Positions 9,487 to 17,509 of a stretch of 64,000 nt of DNA are shown in pieces. The stretch is from NCBI RefSeq assembly GCF_020886115.1, contig NZ_AP025185.1:186001-250000 (forward strand), read 5' to 3'. A model generated the notes under the pieces. The model was not told the DNA's origin. It was given only the letters and a program-made list of their open reading frames with translations, and made no database searches. Position numbers and translations under genes: made by a program. The DNA comes from Flavobacterium ammonificans. GTDB lineage: Bacteria; Bacteroidota; Bacteroidia; Flavobacteriales; Flavobacteriaceae. Position 1 is the stretch's first letter; the number at the start of each line of letters is the position of its first letter.

Positions 9487-9500
9487 GACAATTTACGAAG

Positions 9501-9534
9501 TACGATCCCGAAGCGTCGGGACGATGTACGATTT
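9501..9534. repeat. Small palindromic intergenic repeat (CCCGA-AGCG-TCGGG)
   Basis: A short hairpin (9507-9520) set between TACGAT and GTACGAT copies. It is of a type I associate with flavobacterial intergenic repeats. It is GC-rich compared with its surroundings. Confidence 0.5.
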
Positions 9535-9535
9535 A

Positions 9536-9573
9536 AAAAAACCACAAATTGAAATTTCAATTTGTGGTTTTTT
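9536..9573. terminator. Terminator downstream of pruA
   Basis: A perfect palindrome, 9540-9569 (arm AACCACAAATTGAAA), preceded by A6 and followed by a T run. It can work on both strands. Confidence 0.85.
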
Positions 9574-9580
9574 TATTTTT

Positions 9581-9610
9581 GATTGTCATTGCGAGGAACG
9601 AAGCAATCTT
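9581..9610. repeat. REP-like repeat TGTCATTGCGAGGAACGAAG
   Basis: The core TGTCATTGCGAG followed by GAACGAAGCAATCTT contains complementary ends GATTG...CAATC and an inner ATTGC/GCAAT. Very similar dispersed REP-like sequences are known in many bacterial genomes. It lies between convergent pruA and rsmG. Confidence 0.65.
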
Positions 9611-9646
9611 ATTTGTTTTTATGAATTATAGAATGGCTTCGGGATC

Positions 9647-10276
9647 TTAAATCGTAAATTTTAGTGGTAAATGCACGACTTTCTTAGTGTCAAAAAATTC
9701 ATCTTCAAAGAAATCAGCTAAGTCATACAAAGTTGCTTTTGGAAAGTCTTTTAACTCTTCGGTTAGGTCGCCACCTTTCAAGTAGAGAATACCGTTTTTT
9801 AATTCGTGTTTGTGTTGCTTTTTGATTTTGGTTTTTACCCAAGAAACAAAATCAGGCATATTGGTTACCGCACGACTAACTATAAAATCAAAATCACCTT
9901 TCACATTTTCTGCACGAATTTGTTCTGCTTTTACATTTTTTAATCCCAACGCATCCGCAACAGCTTTAACCACTTTTATTTTTTTGGCAATGACATCGAT
10001 CAAATAAAAACGCGTTTCCGGAAAAAGTATCGCCAATGGAATTCCAGGAAAACCACCGCCAGTTCCTACATCCAAAACATAAGTTCCTGGTTCAAAAGAC
10101 TGAATTTTAGCAATTCCCAAGGAGTGTAAAACGTGCTTAGTGTACAAAGCATCAATATCTTTTCGAGAAATAACGTTTATTTTTTCGTTCCAATCGTGGT
10201 ATAAAGAATCTAACTGCTGAAATTGCTCTTTTTGAACATCCGTTAAATTAGGAAAATGCTTCAGAATTTCTTCCAT
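9647..10276 (-). CDS. rsmG: 16S rRNA (guanine527-N7)-methyltransferase RsmG
   Basis: A 209-residue SAM-dependent methyltransferase modifying G527 of 16S rRNA. Family landmarks: NVISRKDIDALYTKHVLHSL (~residues 35-54), the SAM-binding loop VLDVGTGGGFPGIPLAI and FIVSRAVTNMPDFVSWV. Length is normal. Loss of this enzyme gives low-level streptomycin resistance in several bacteria (established). It diverges from the desaturase gene, and both promoters fall in the intervening 107 bases. Confidence 0.95.
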   Translation of the reverse strand: MEEILKHFPNLTDVQKEQFQQLDSLYHDWNEKINVISRKDIDALYTKHVLHSLGIAKIQSFEPGTYVLDVGTGGGFPGIPLAILFPETRFYLIDVIAKKIKVVKAVADALGLKNVKAEQIRAENVKGDFDFIVSRAVTNMPDFVSWVKTKIKKQHKHELKNGILYLKGGDLTEELKDFPKATLYDLADFFEDEFFDTKKVVHLPLKFTI

Positions 10277-10292
10277 TTCTATAATTTTTTAA

Positions 10293-10300
10293 CAAAAGTA
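10293..10300 (-). promoter_or_regulatory. -7 box TACTTTTG of rsmG (minus strand)
   Basis: The plus strand reads CAAAAGTA, that is TACTTTTG on the minus strand, 16 bases before the rsmG ATG. It matches TAnnTTTG. Confidence 0.5.
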
Positions 10301-10356
10301 GTATTTTTAGATTGGAAATTGTAGTCCATATGTGCAGATTGAAAATTTATAATAAT

Positions 10357-10364
10357 TATCTTTG
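10357..10364 (+). promoter_or_regulatory. -7 box TATCTTTG of the desaturase gene
   Basis: Matches TAnnTTTG, 19 bases before the desaturase ATG. The nearest TTG (10339-10341) is 15 bases upstream, shorter than the usual spacing. Confidence 0.45.
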
Positions 10365-10383
10365 TTGATTATTACTCAAGATT

Positions 10384-11481
10384 ATGAAAAATACCGCTCC
10401 AACATTTGCAAAACAAGATGATTTAAAATTTTTTAGAATTTTAAATTCTCGTGTCAACAATTATTTCAAAGAAAACAATCTTAATAAAACTGGAAATTGG
10501 AAATTACATCTCAAAACAATCGTGATGTTCTCTATTTTCTTAACTCCTTATTTCTTTTTATTAGCTATGGATATGCCTTTTTGGACTTACCTCCTACTCA
10601 ACCTAATCATAGGTATAGGAATGGCTGGAGTAGGAATGAACGTAATGCATGATGGCAATCACGGCGCTTATTCTAACAAATCTTGGGTGAATAAATTCAT
10701 GGGAGGAAGTATCTATATTTTAGCCGGAAATGTGTACAATTGGCAAGTACAACACAATGTATTGCATCATACCTACACTAATATTTTGGGTCATGACGAA
10801 GATTTAGAAGCAGGACGTATTTTACGTTTTTCTAAAACAGCGAAATGGTACAATTACCATAAATTCCAACATTATTACTCCGTTTTTCTATATGGTTTAT
10901 TGACTTTCAATTGGGCTATAACTACCGATTTTCTTCAAATGAAACGCTACCTAAAACGCAATTTGTCGTATGGCGAATTCAAAAAACCAGTCATTCGTTG
11001 GACCACTTTAATTATTACTAAAGTGATTTATTTCTCCATTTGGTTGGTAATTCCTATGGTTTTAGGTATTACTTGGTGGAAAGTAATTCTGGGGTTTTTA
11101 GTAATGCACTATACCGCTGGATTGATTTTGAGTATTGTTTTCCAATTGGCACATGTGGTAGACGAAACTGCCAATCCAATACCAAATGAGGAAGGCGAAA
11201 TTGAAAATACTTGGGCTATTCACCAACTATATACTACAGCTAATTTTGCTCCAAAAAACTGGTTAGTGAATTATTATACAGGTGGTTTAAATCACCAAAT
11301 TGAACACCATATTTTTCCAAATATTTCTCATGTTCATTATAGTAAAATTGCCGAGTTTGTGAAACAAACTGCTAAAGAATGCAACCTTCCATACCATGAG
11401 TTTAAAACTACTCGAGAAGCCATTCTATCTCATTTTACTCATTTAAAAAATTTGGGAATGAAACCGGAATTATCGGCATAA
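10384..11481 (+). CDS. Membrane fatty acid desaturase (front-end/acyl-lipid type)
   Basis: A 365-residue integral membrane di-iron enzyme that inserts double bands of unsaturation into acyl chains. Three histidine boxes are intact: H89-D-G-N-H93, H124-xxx-H128-H129 (HNVLHH), and Q305-I-E-H308-H309. The QIEHH form replaces the first His of HxxHH with Q, the mark of front-end (delta-5/delta-6) desaturases. Hydrophobic segments lie around residues 45-61, 66-88, 155-175 and 200-250. There is no fused cytochrome b5 domain. The gene is monocistronic, and regiospecificity cannot be told from sequence. Confidence 0.92.
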   Translation: MKNTAPTFAKQDDLKFFRILNSRVNNYFKENNLNKTGNWKLHLKTIVMFSIFLTPYFFLLAMDMPFWTYLLLNLIIGIGMAGVGMNVMHDGNHGAYSNKSWVNKFMGGSIYILAGNVYNWQVQHNVLHHTYTNILGHDEDLEAGRILRFSKTAKWYNYHKFQHYYSVFLYGLLTFNWAITTDFLQMKRYLKRNLSYGEFKKPVIRWTTLIITKVIYFSIWLVIPMVLGITWWKVILGFLVMHYTAGLILSIVFQLAHVVDETANPIPNEEGEIENTWAIHQLYTTANFAPKNWLVNYYTGGLNHQIEHHIFPNISHVHYSKIAEFVKQTAKECNLPYHEFKTTREAILSHFTHLKNLGMKPELSA

Positions 11482-11542
11482 ATAATAAATACAAACTATA
11501 CCCAATTAATAACTACAAACTAGATTTTACAACAACTAAGAA

Positions 11543-12730
11543 ATGAGCAATCCACTTTCAGACAGAATTAACAACTTAGCTACATCACAAACATTAGCAA
11601 TGGCTGCTTTAGCCAGAGAATTAAAATCTCAAGGAAAAGACATTATCAGTTTAAGCTTGGGCGAACCTGATTTCAACACACCTGACTTTATTAAAGAAGC
11701 AGCAAAAAAAGCAATTGACGAAAATTACAGCACCTACTCTCCAGTAGATGGATATGTAGAATTAAAAGAAGCGATTTGTAGAAAATTCAAACGCGACAAT
11801 GATTTGGACTACAAACCGTCTCAAATTGTAGTTTCTACAGGAGCTAAACAATCCTTATACAACATCGCACAAGTGATGTTAAACGATGGTGACGAAGTAA
11901 TTTTACCAGCACCGTATTGGGTTTCTTATTTTGAAATCGTAAAACTTTCAGGAGGTGTTCCGGTTGAAGTTCCAACCTCTGTGGAGACTGATTTCAAGAT
12001 TACGCCAGCACAATTAGAGGCAGTAATCACTCCTAAAACTAAAATGATTTGGTTCAGTTCTCCTTGTAACCCAAGTGGTTCTGTATACAACCGCGAAGAA
12101 TTAACTGCAATAGCTAAAGTATTAGAAAAATACCCTAACGTCTATGTAGTTGCTGACGAAATTTACGAGCATATTAACTTTTCTGGAACTTTTTGCAGTA
12201 TTGCTTCTATCCCAGGTATGTTAGAAAAAACGATTACTGTTAACGGAGTTGCCAAAGCTTTCGCTATGACTGGATATAGAATTGGATACATTGGCGCACC
12301 AGAATTCATTGCCAAAGCTTGTACTAAAATTCAAGGACAAGTTACAAGTGGCGCAAACTCTGTAGCTCAACGCGCAACGATTACTGCAGTAGATGCCGAT
12401 CCATCGGTTTTGAAACACATGGTCGATGCTTTCCATAGCCGTAGAGATTTAGTGGTGGGATTAATCAAAGAGATTCCAGGTATGAAAATCAACGTGCCAG
12501 AAGGCGCTTTTTATGTATTCCCAGACGTCTCTTCTTTCTTCGGAAAAACTTTAAGAGGAACCGAAATTAAAGACGCTAATGATTTCTCTATGTACCTTTT
12601 AGCCGAAGCCAATGTAGCTACCGTAACGGGAGACGCTTTTGGAAATCCAAACTGTATTCGTTTCTCTTATGCTACAAGCAACGACATTTTAAAAGAAGCC
12701 TTACGCCGAATCAAAGAAGCGGTTTCATGA
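11543..12730 (+). CDS. Class I/II PLP-dependent aminotransferase (aspartate aminotransferase type)
   Basis: A 395-residue fold-type I aminotransferase of the AspC/AspB Ib subgroup. Visible active-site residues: substrate/cofactor-binding SLGEPDF (~38-44), Y126-W in PAPYWVSY, N176 in SPCNPSG, D205 and Y208 in VADEIYEH, Schiff-base K238 in NGVAKAFAMTGYRIGY, and the substrate-binding arginine in CIRFSYA near residue 372. It probably transfers amino groups between aspartate (or prephenate) and 2-oxoglutarate. It follows the desaturase by 61 bases with no obvious functional link. A terminator follows. Confidence 0.92.
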   Translation: MSNPLSDRINNLATSQTLAMAALARELKSQGKDIISLSLGEPDFNTPDFIKEAAKKAIDENYSTYSPVDGYVELKEAICRKFKRDNDLDYKPSQIVVSTGAKQSLYNIAQVMLNDGDEVILPAPYWVSYFEIVKLSGGVPVEVPTSVETDFKITPAQLEAVITPKTKMIWFSSPCNPSGSVYNREELTAIAKVLEKYPNVYVVADEIYEHINFSGTFCSIASIPGMLEKTITVNGVAKAFAMTGYRIGYIGAPEFIAKACTKIQGQVTSGANSVAQRATITAVDADPSVLKHMVDAFHSRRDLVVGLIKEIPGMKINVPEGAFYVFPDVSSFFGKTLRGTEIKDANDFSMYLLAEANVATVTGDAFGNPNCIRFSYATSNDILKEALRRIKEAVS

Positions 12731-12752
12731 AACACTTTTTATAAAAACTCTG

Positions 12753-12785
12753 AAAGCCTCAAAGAAACTTGGGGCTTTTCTTATT
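12753..12785 (+). terminator. Terminator downstream of the aminotransferase
   Basis: Stem AAGCCTCAA / TTGGGGCTT (one G:T-type mismatch) with an 8-base loop, followed by TTCTTATTTT. Confidence 0.65.
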
Positions 12786-12835
12786 TTAAAAATAACTATA
12801 TTTATTTCATAGACACGAAACAACTTCTTAAATCA

Positions 12836-12853
12836 ACTTATATGACTTATATG
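12836..12853. repeat. Direct repeat ACTTATATG x2
   Basis: Two exact 9-base copies in tandem in the 226-base gap before the U32 gene. No promoter consensus is evident in this gap. Confidence 0.5.
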
Positions 12854-12956
12854 TTTAAGAAAAAGACGAGTATAAACTTTGAAAAATTTACCAAAAATCT
12901 CAATTATTTATAAGAACTTTACAAACTAATTTCCCTAAAAAGAAATCCCTCTTATA

Positions 12957-14819
12957 ATGAAAAAGAAAATCGAAATACTAGCGCCTGCCAAAGACTTATT
13001 GCACGGTATGGCTGCTATCAATAGTGGTGCAGATGCAGTTTATATTGGAGCTCCGCAATTTGGCGCTCGTTCTAACGCACACAATTCTATGGAAGATGTG
13101 GCGGCTTTGGTAAATTACGCTCATCTCTATCACGCCCAAGTTTTTGTGGTAATGAATACTATTTTATACGACAACGAACTTGAAACCTGTCGCCAAATGA
13201 TTTGGGAATTGTACCATATTGGTGTCGATGCCTTGATCATTCAGGATATGGCGATCATGGAAATGGAATTGCCGCCTATTGTTTTACACGCCAGTACGCA
13301 AGCCAATAATCGTGATCCGAAAAATATTAAATTCCTTGCCGATGCAGGCATCAAGCGTGTGGTTTTAGCACGCGAATTAAACTTACACCAAATCAAAGAA
13401 ATTAGCGAAGCGACGGATGTCGAATTGGAATTCTTTGTTACCGGTGCTTTATGTGTTTCCTTCAGCGGGAATTGTTATATGAGTGTAGCCAATGGTGAAC
13501 GTTCTGCCAATCGTGGTTCGTGCGCCCAAAACTGTCGATTGCCGTACAACTTAATTGACGGTCACGGCGAAACTTTAATCAAAAACAGTCACTTACTTTC
13601 CATCAAAGATTTTGATGTAACCGACCAAATTCCGAACTTGATTGAAGCCGGAATCGTTTCTTTCAAAATTGAAGGTCGATTAAAAGATATCGTTTATGTC
13701 AAAAATAATGTGTCGTTTCTTCGCAAGAAAATCGATGCTTTTTTAGAACAAAACCCCAATTATACCAAAGCTTCTTCAGGAAAATGTACGTTCACTTTCG
13801 ATTCGGAATTGAACCGAACTTTTAACAGAGGTTATACTGATTATTTCGTAAACGAAAGACATCAAAGCATAGGTTCTTGGGAAAGTCCAAAATCAAAAGG
13901 GCAGTACATTGGAAAATTGATCAAAACCGTTGGCAATTCGTACGAAATTGAAAACGGAGAATTACTCAACAACGGTGATGGTTTGTGTTTTATTAACGAA
14001 AACAACGAAGCTGACGGAATTTATGTAAACAAAGCCGAAAACGGTTTCATTTACCCAAATGTGCTCAAAGAAATCAAAGACGGAACGTTCATTTACCGCA
14101 ACAACGACGCGGCTTTCATCAAAATTGTGGAGCGTGAAGACAGTGCGGTTCGAAAAATTAGTACCTCTTTAGTATTAACCGAAAATGAAAACGGTTTTGA
14201 ATTGACCGCCATGGACGAAGATGGTTATGTAAGCAACGTCCTTTTGGAACACGCCAAAGAACCAACTAAAAATAATTTGTCCATAGAAGACAATATCAAA
14301 ACCCAATTAGCTAAAACGGGTTTTACGCCCTACACCGCTGACGAAATTACGATTCAGTTTTCAGACAATTGGTTTTTACCGATTTCAAAAATAAACGAAA
14401 TGCGAAGAACGGTTTACGAACAATTGACTGAAATTCGTTTAGCGAATTACAAACGAGAGGAACACCAAATCGTAAAAACCGATCATCCGTTTCCAGTAGA
14501 TCAATTGGATTTTACCTACAATGTTGCCAATAAAATGGCGCGCAAATTCTACGAACGTCACGGCGTTACCGAAATCGAAAAAGCTTTTGAATTGCAATGG
14601 GATCCGGGCAAATCACGCGTGATGACGACCAAATATTGTATCAAATATGAACTAGAACGTTGTCCAAAATACCATCCAGAGCATCGCGACAAAAAAGTCA
14701 AAGAACCGTTGGTTTTAAAACAAGGCGAATTGGAATACAAACTCAAATTCAACTGTAAACCTTGTGAAATGGAGATTTGGGAGAAAGATGCCGAATTTGA
14801 AATTGAAGAAGAGGAATAA
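12957..14819 (+). CDS. Peptidase U32 family protein (RlhA/TrhP-like)
   Basis: A 620-residue U32 protein. The N-terminal ~290 residues show the U32 barrel: EILAPAKDLLHGMAAINSGADAVYIG, LHASTQANNRDP, GIKRVVLARELNL, and the conserved cysteine segment GALCVSFSGNCYMS...NRGSCAQNCRLPY. Two more cysteine pairs lie near the C-terminus (YCIKYELERC, FNCKPC). Although named as collagenase-like peptidases, characterised E. coli relatives hydroxylate RNA: RlhA acts on 23S C2501 and TrhP on tRNA U34, probably through an Fe-S cofactor. I infer an RNA-hydroxylation role here; which RNA is not decidable from sequence. Base composition is slightly richer in GC than its neighbours. Confidence 0.88.
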   Translation: MKKKIEILAPAKDLLHGMAAINSGADAVYIGAPQFGARSNAHNSMEDVAALVNYAHLYHAQVFVVMNTILYDNELETCRQMIWELYHIGVDALIIQDMAIMEMELPPIVLHASTQANNRDPKNIKFLADAGIKRVVLARELNLHQIKEISEATDVELEFFVTGALCVSFSGNCYMSVANGERSANRGSCAQNCRLPYNLIDGHGETLIKNSHLLSIKDFDVTDQIPNLIEAGIVSFKIEGRLKDIVYVKNNVSFLRKKIDAFLEQNPNYTKASSGKCTFTFDSELNRTFNRGYTDYFVNERHQSIGSWESPKSKGQYIGKLIKTVGNSYEIENGELLNNGDGLCFINENNEADGIYVNKAENGFIYPNVLKEIKDGTFIYRNNDAAFIKIVEREDSAVRKISTSLVLTENENGFELTAMDEDGYVSNVLLEHAKEPTKNNLSIEDNIKTQLAKTGFTPYTADEITIQFSDNWFLPISKINEMRRTVYEQLTEIRLANYKREEHQIVKTDHPFPVDQLDFTYNVANKMARKFYERHGVTEIEKAFELQWDPGKSRVMTTKYCIKYELERCPKYHPEHRDKKVKEPLVLKQGELEYKLKFNCKPCEMEIWEKDAEFEIEEEE

Positions 14820-14855
14820 TTTATTATTTTAAGTACTTATTTACGTTATTTTATA

Positions 14856-14863
14856 TACTTTTG
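14856..14863 (+). promoter_or_regulatory. -7 box TACTTTTG of the yefM-yoeB operon
   Basis: Matches TAnnTTTG, 19 bases before the antitoxin ATG. YefM-type antitoxins usually autoregulate at such promoters; no clear operator palindrome was seen. Confidence 0.5.
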
Positions 14864-14882
14864 TATTCTAATTTTTTGAAAA

Positions 14883-15137
14883 ATGAAAGTCATCAATTAC
14901 ACTGATTTACGATTGAATCTAAAAAAATGGATGGATTCCGTTACAGATGATATGGAAGAAATAATTGTAAAGCGAAAAGACAACAAAGACCTTGTTTTGA
15001 TTTCGTTGGAAGAATACAATGCTTTAAATGAAACCAACTATTTATTATCTGGAAAAAACAGAGACATCTTACTTCAATCTGTAAAAGACATTCAAGAAAA
15101 CAAATCATTAGTTCAAAAAGAGTTAATTGAAGAATGA
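14883..15137 (+). CDS. Phd/YefM family antitoxin
   Basis: An 84-residue antitoxin. The N-terminal half has the Phd/YefM DNA-binding fold (MKVINYTDLRLNLKKWMDSV, EEIIVKRKDNKDLVLISLEEYNAL). The acidic C-terminal tail (SVKDIQENKSLVQKELIEE) is the part that wraps and neutralises the toxin in this family. It overlaps the toxin gene by four bases (ATGA), the classic translational coupling that keeps antitoxin in excess. Expected to repress its own operon. Confidence 0.92.
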   Translation: MKVINYTDLRLNLKKWMDSVTDDMEEIIVKRKDNKDLVLISLEEYNALNETNYLLSGKNRDILLQSVKDIQENKSLVQKELIEE

Positions 15138-15388
15138 TAGTTTCTTGGCAACTTCAGGCATGGGAAGATTATTTGTATTGGCAAAAAACCGATAAATCCA
15201 AACTCAAACGAATCAACGAATTAATCAAATCGTGTATTCGAACTCCTTTTGAAGGCATTGGAAATCCGGAAGGATTGAAACATGATTTGCAAGGATTTTG
15301 GTCAAGAAGAATCGACTCAGAACACCGATTGGTTTACACCTTTAGAGAATCCAACATAATCATTGTTTCTTGTAGGTATCATTACTAA
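15134..15388 (+). CDS. yoeB: YoeB/Txe family ribosome-dependent mRNA interferase toxin
   Basis: An 84-residue toxin, the same length as E. coli YoeB. The catalytic residues fall at the same numbers: E46 (GNPEGLKHDL), R65 (DSEHRLVY), H83 and Y84 at the C-terminus (SCRYHY). YoeB cleaves mRNA in the ribosomal A site when released from its antitoxin (established). All active-site residues are present, so it looks functional. It forms an operon with the upstream antitoxin. Confidence 0.95.
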   Translation: MIVSWQLQAWEDYLYWQKTDKSKLKRINELIKSCIRTPFEGIGNPEGLKHDLQGFWSRRIDSEHRLVYTFRESNIIIVSCRYHY

Positions 15389-15406
15389 AACCAAATACTA
15401 TATTCC

Positions 15407-15730
15407 ATGAAAAAATTACTTACTTTTTTATTTGTCTTAAGCAGCACTCTGATATTGGCACAAGACAAAAAAGAAAATTCAAAAATTCAAATTGTAGAAG
15501 CCTCTTGTGGCCAATGCCAATTGGGAATGGAAGGAAAAAGTTGCGACTTAGCCGTTCGAATTGATGGAAAATCCTATTTTGTAGAAGGCACCAATATAGA
15601 CTCACATGGAGACGCTCATGCCGATGATGGTTTTTGTGCTAGCATTCGTAAAGCAGAGGTAATTGGTGAAATAAAAGACAACAAATTTGTTGTAACTTAC
15701 TTTAAATTACTACCGCTAAAACAACATTAA
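15407..15730 (+). CDS. DUF6370 family exported protein
   Basis: A 107-residue small protein with a clear signal peptide (MKKLLTFLFVLSSTLILAQ). The mature part has conserved cysteines in EASCGQCQLGMEGKSCDLAV and DGFCASIR, with a histidine/aspartate cluster between (DSHGDAHADDG) that could bind metal. The pattern matches DUF6370, a Bacteroidota family of unknown function. It lies 18 bases after yoeB on the same strand, probably by chance of position. Metal or redox function is only suggested by the CxxC and His residues. Confidence 0.75.
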   Translation: MKKLLTFLFVLSSTLILAQDKKENSKIQIVEASCGQCQLGMEGKSCDLAVRIDGKSYFVEGTNIDSHGDAHADDGFCASIRKAEVIGEIKDNKFVVTYFKLLPLKQH

Positions 15731-15742
15731 ATCCAAATTAAC

Positions 15743-16459
15743 ATGGGGAATTTCATTTTACACAAAGCGAGTTCAAGAGGGCATGCTGATCACGGTTGGC
15801 TGAATGCTTACCACAGTTTTAGTTTTGCAAGTTGGTACAATCCAGAACGCATTCAATTTGGAATGCTTCGCGTTTTGAATGACGATACAGTTGCGGCTGG
15901 AATGGGCTTTGGCACCCACCCACATGATAATATGGAAATTATCACTATTCCATTAGAAGGCGATTTGGCACACAAAGACAGTATGGGAAATTCGTCTACT
16001 ATCAAGACTGGCGATGTGCAAGTGATGAGTGCTGGAACTGGAATACAACATAGCGAATTTAATCCGAATGCAGACTTACAGACAAAATTATTTCAGATTT
16101 GGTTATTTCCAAAACACAGAAATGTAGAGCCGCGTTACCAACAAATTACTTTAGATATTGCAAAACAAAAAAATAATTTTGCTCAAATTCTATCTCCTAA
16201 TGAAGAAGATGAAGGCGTTTGGATTCACCAAGATGCTTGGTTTTATTTGAGTGATTTCGATAAAGATTTTTCTAAAAAATTAGGTTTAAAAAAAGAGGGG
16301 AACGGTTTCTATATTATGAATATTGAAGGTGAAATCGAAGTGAATGGTGAAAAACTAGAAAAAAGAGATGCTATTGGAATTTGGGAAACCAATGAATTAG
16401 AAATTAAAGCCAATTCGGATTCTCGTTTTTTAATCATGGAAATTCCAATGGAACAGTAA
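15743..16459 (+). CDS. Pirin family protein
   Basis: A 238-residue bicupin of the YhhW/pirin type. The N-terminal cupin has the family metal site HPHDNMEIITIPLEG...LAHKDSMGN, and the next strand carries GDVQVMSAGTGIQHSEFNP. The start RGHADHGWLNAYHSFSFASW is diagnostic. Bacterial pirins bind a metal ion; E. coli YhhW has quercetinase activity in vitro (established for that protein), but the physiological role is unclear. It may share a transcript with the DUF6370 gene, 12 bases upstream. Confidence 0.92.
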   Translation: MGNFILHKASSRGHADHGWLNAYHSFSFASWYNPERIQFGMLRVLNDDTVAAGMGFGTHPHDNMEIITIPLEGDLAHKDSMGNSSTIKTGDVQVMSAGTGIQHSEFNPNADLQTKLFQIWLFPKHRNVEPRYQQITLDIAKQKNNFAQILSPNEEDEGVWIHQDAWFYLSDFDKDFSKKLGLKKEGNGFYIMNIEGEIEVNGEKLEKRDAIGIWETNELEIKANSDSRFLIMEIPMEQ

Positions 16460-16504
16460 ATAGTATTCAGTATTCGGATTTTAGTGTTCGGCTAAAAAAA
16501 TTGT

Positions 16505-16512
16505 TATTTTTG
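16505..16512 (+). promoter_or_regulatory. -7 box TATTTTTG of fabD
   Basis: Matches TAnnTTTG, 43 bases before the fabD ATG. No clear -33 TTG at standard spacing. Confidence 0.5.
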
Positions 16513-16555
16513 TGATTCAAACAAAATACGCAACACTAAACTTGAAACAAACGTT

Positions 16556-17428
16556 ATGAAAGCATATGTATTTCCTGGACAAGGAGCACAATTTACCGGA
16601 ATGGGTAAAGAACTATATGAGAATTCGCCTTTGGCAAAAGAACTTTTCGAAAAAGCCAATGACATTTTAGGATTTCGCATTACAGACATCATGTTTGAAG
16701 GAACTGCCGAAGAATTAAAAGAAACAAAAGTAACGCAACCTGCTGTTTTTTTACATTCGGTTATTTTAGCTAAAACCTTAGCTGATTTCAAACCAGAAAT
16801 GGTAGCTGGTCACTCTTTAGGAGAATTTTCAGCTTTAGTTGCCAATGGTGCTTTGTCTTTTGAAGACGGATTGAAATTAGTTTCACAAAGAGCTTTAGCG
16901 ATGCAAAAAGCTTGCGAAATTACTCCTTCAACCATGGCAGCAGTATTGAATTTAGAAGATAAAATCGTAGAAGATATTTGTGATTCCATAGACGGTGTTG
17001 TAGTAGCAGCTAATTACAATTGTCCAGGACAATTAGTCATTTCTGGCGAATACAAAGCGGTGGAATTGGCTTGCGAAAAAATGAAAGAAGCGGGAGCAAA
17101 ACGCGCTTTAATCTTGCCTGTTGGTGGTGCTTTCCACTCGCCAATGATGGAACCAGCTAGAGAAGAATTAGCAGCTGCAATAGAAGGTACTACTTTCTCT
17201 ACTCCAATATGTCCCGTATATCAAAATGTAACGGCAAGTGCTGTTTCTGACCCAGCTGAAATTAAGAAAAACCTAATCATTCAGTTGACAGCTCCTGTAA
17301 AATGGACACAATCTGTTCAAAAAATGATTCAAGATGGCGCTACTAGTTTTACCGAAGTAGGTCCTGGAAAAGTATTAGCTGGTTTAATTGGTAAAATTGA
17401 CAAAGAAGCAGTTACTGCTAATGCTTAA
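16556..17428 (+). CDS. fabD: Malonyl-CoA:ACP transacylase
   Basis: Transfers malonyl from CoA to acyl carrier protein, feeding fatty acid elongation in the cytoplasm. The 290-residue protein shows the oxyanion motif FPGQGAQ (6-12), nucleophile S87 in AGHSLGE, and catalytic H194 in GGAFHSPMM. Its C-terminus VGPGKVLAGLIGKI is typical. Length is normal. It stands alone, not in a fab cluster, with its own promoter and terminator. Confidence 0.97.
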   Translation: MKAYVFPGQGAQFTGMGKELYENSPLAKELFEKANDILGFRITDIMFEGTAEELKETKVTQPAVFLHSVILAKTLADFKPEMVAGHSLGEFSALVANGALSFEDGLKLVSQRALAMQKACEITPSTMAAVLNLEDKIVEDICDSIDGVVVAANYNCPGQLVISGEYKAVELACEKMKEAGAKRALILPVGGAFHSPMMEPAREELAAAIEGTTFSTPICPVYQNVTASAVSDPAEIKKNLIIQLTAPVKWTQSVQKMIQDGATSFTEVGPGKVLAGLIGKIDKEAVTANA

Positions 17429-17452
17429 TTTGCCATTATAAATTAAATTTAA

Positions 17453-17486
17453 ATCCTCATAGAATCCATTTTATGAGGGTTTTTTA
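17453..17486 (+). terminator. Terminator downstream of fabD
   Basis: Stem ATCCTCATA / TATGAGGGT with a loop near GAATCCATTT, followed by a T run. Confidence 0.75.
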
Positions 17487-17492
17487 TTTTTG
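17485..17492 (+). promoter_or_regulatory. Possible -7 box TATTTTTG of the M23 gene
   Basis: Matches TAnnTTTG and lies 17 bases before the ATG, but it overlaps the T run of the fabD terminator and could be coincidental. Confidence 0.35.
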
Positions 17493-17509
17493 AAAATAGT
17501 ATAAAAAAT

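Noticed and set aside
12842..12913. A 23-codon open frame starting MTYMFKKKTSINFEKF before the U32 gene
   Set aside because: It begins within the ACTTATATG direct repeat and ends before the U32 start, with no family pattern; probably chance.
12957..14819. Collagenase-type virulence protease
   Set aside because: The old U32 name is misleading; characterised close relatives modify RNA, and no export signal is present.
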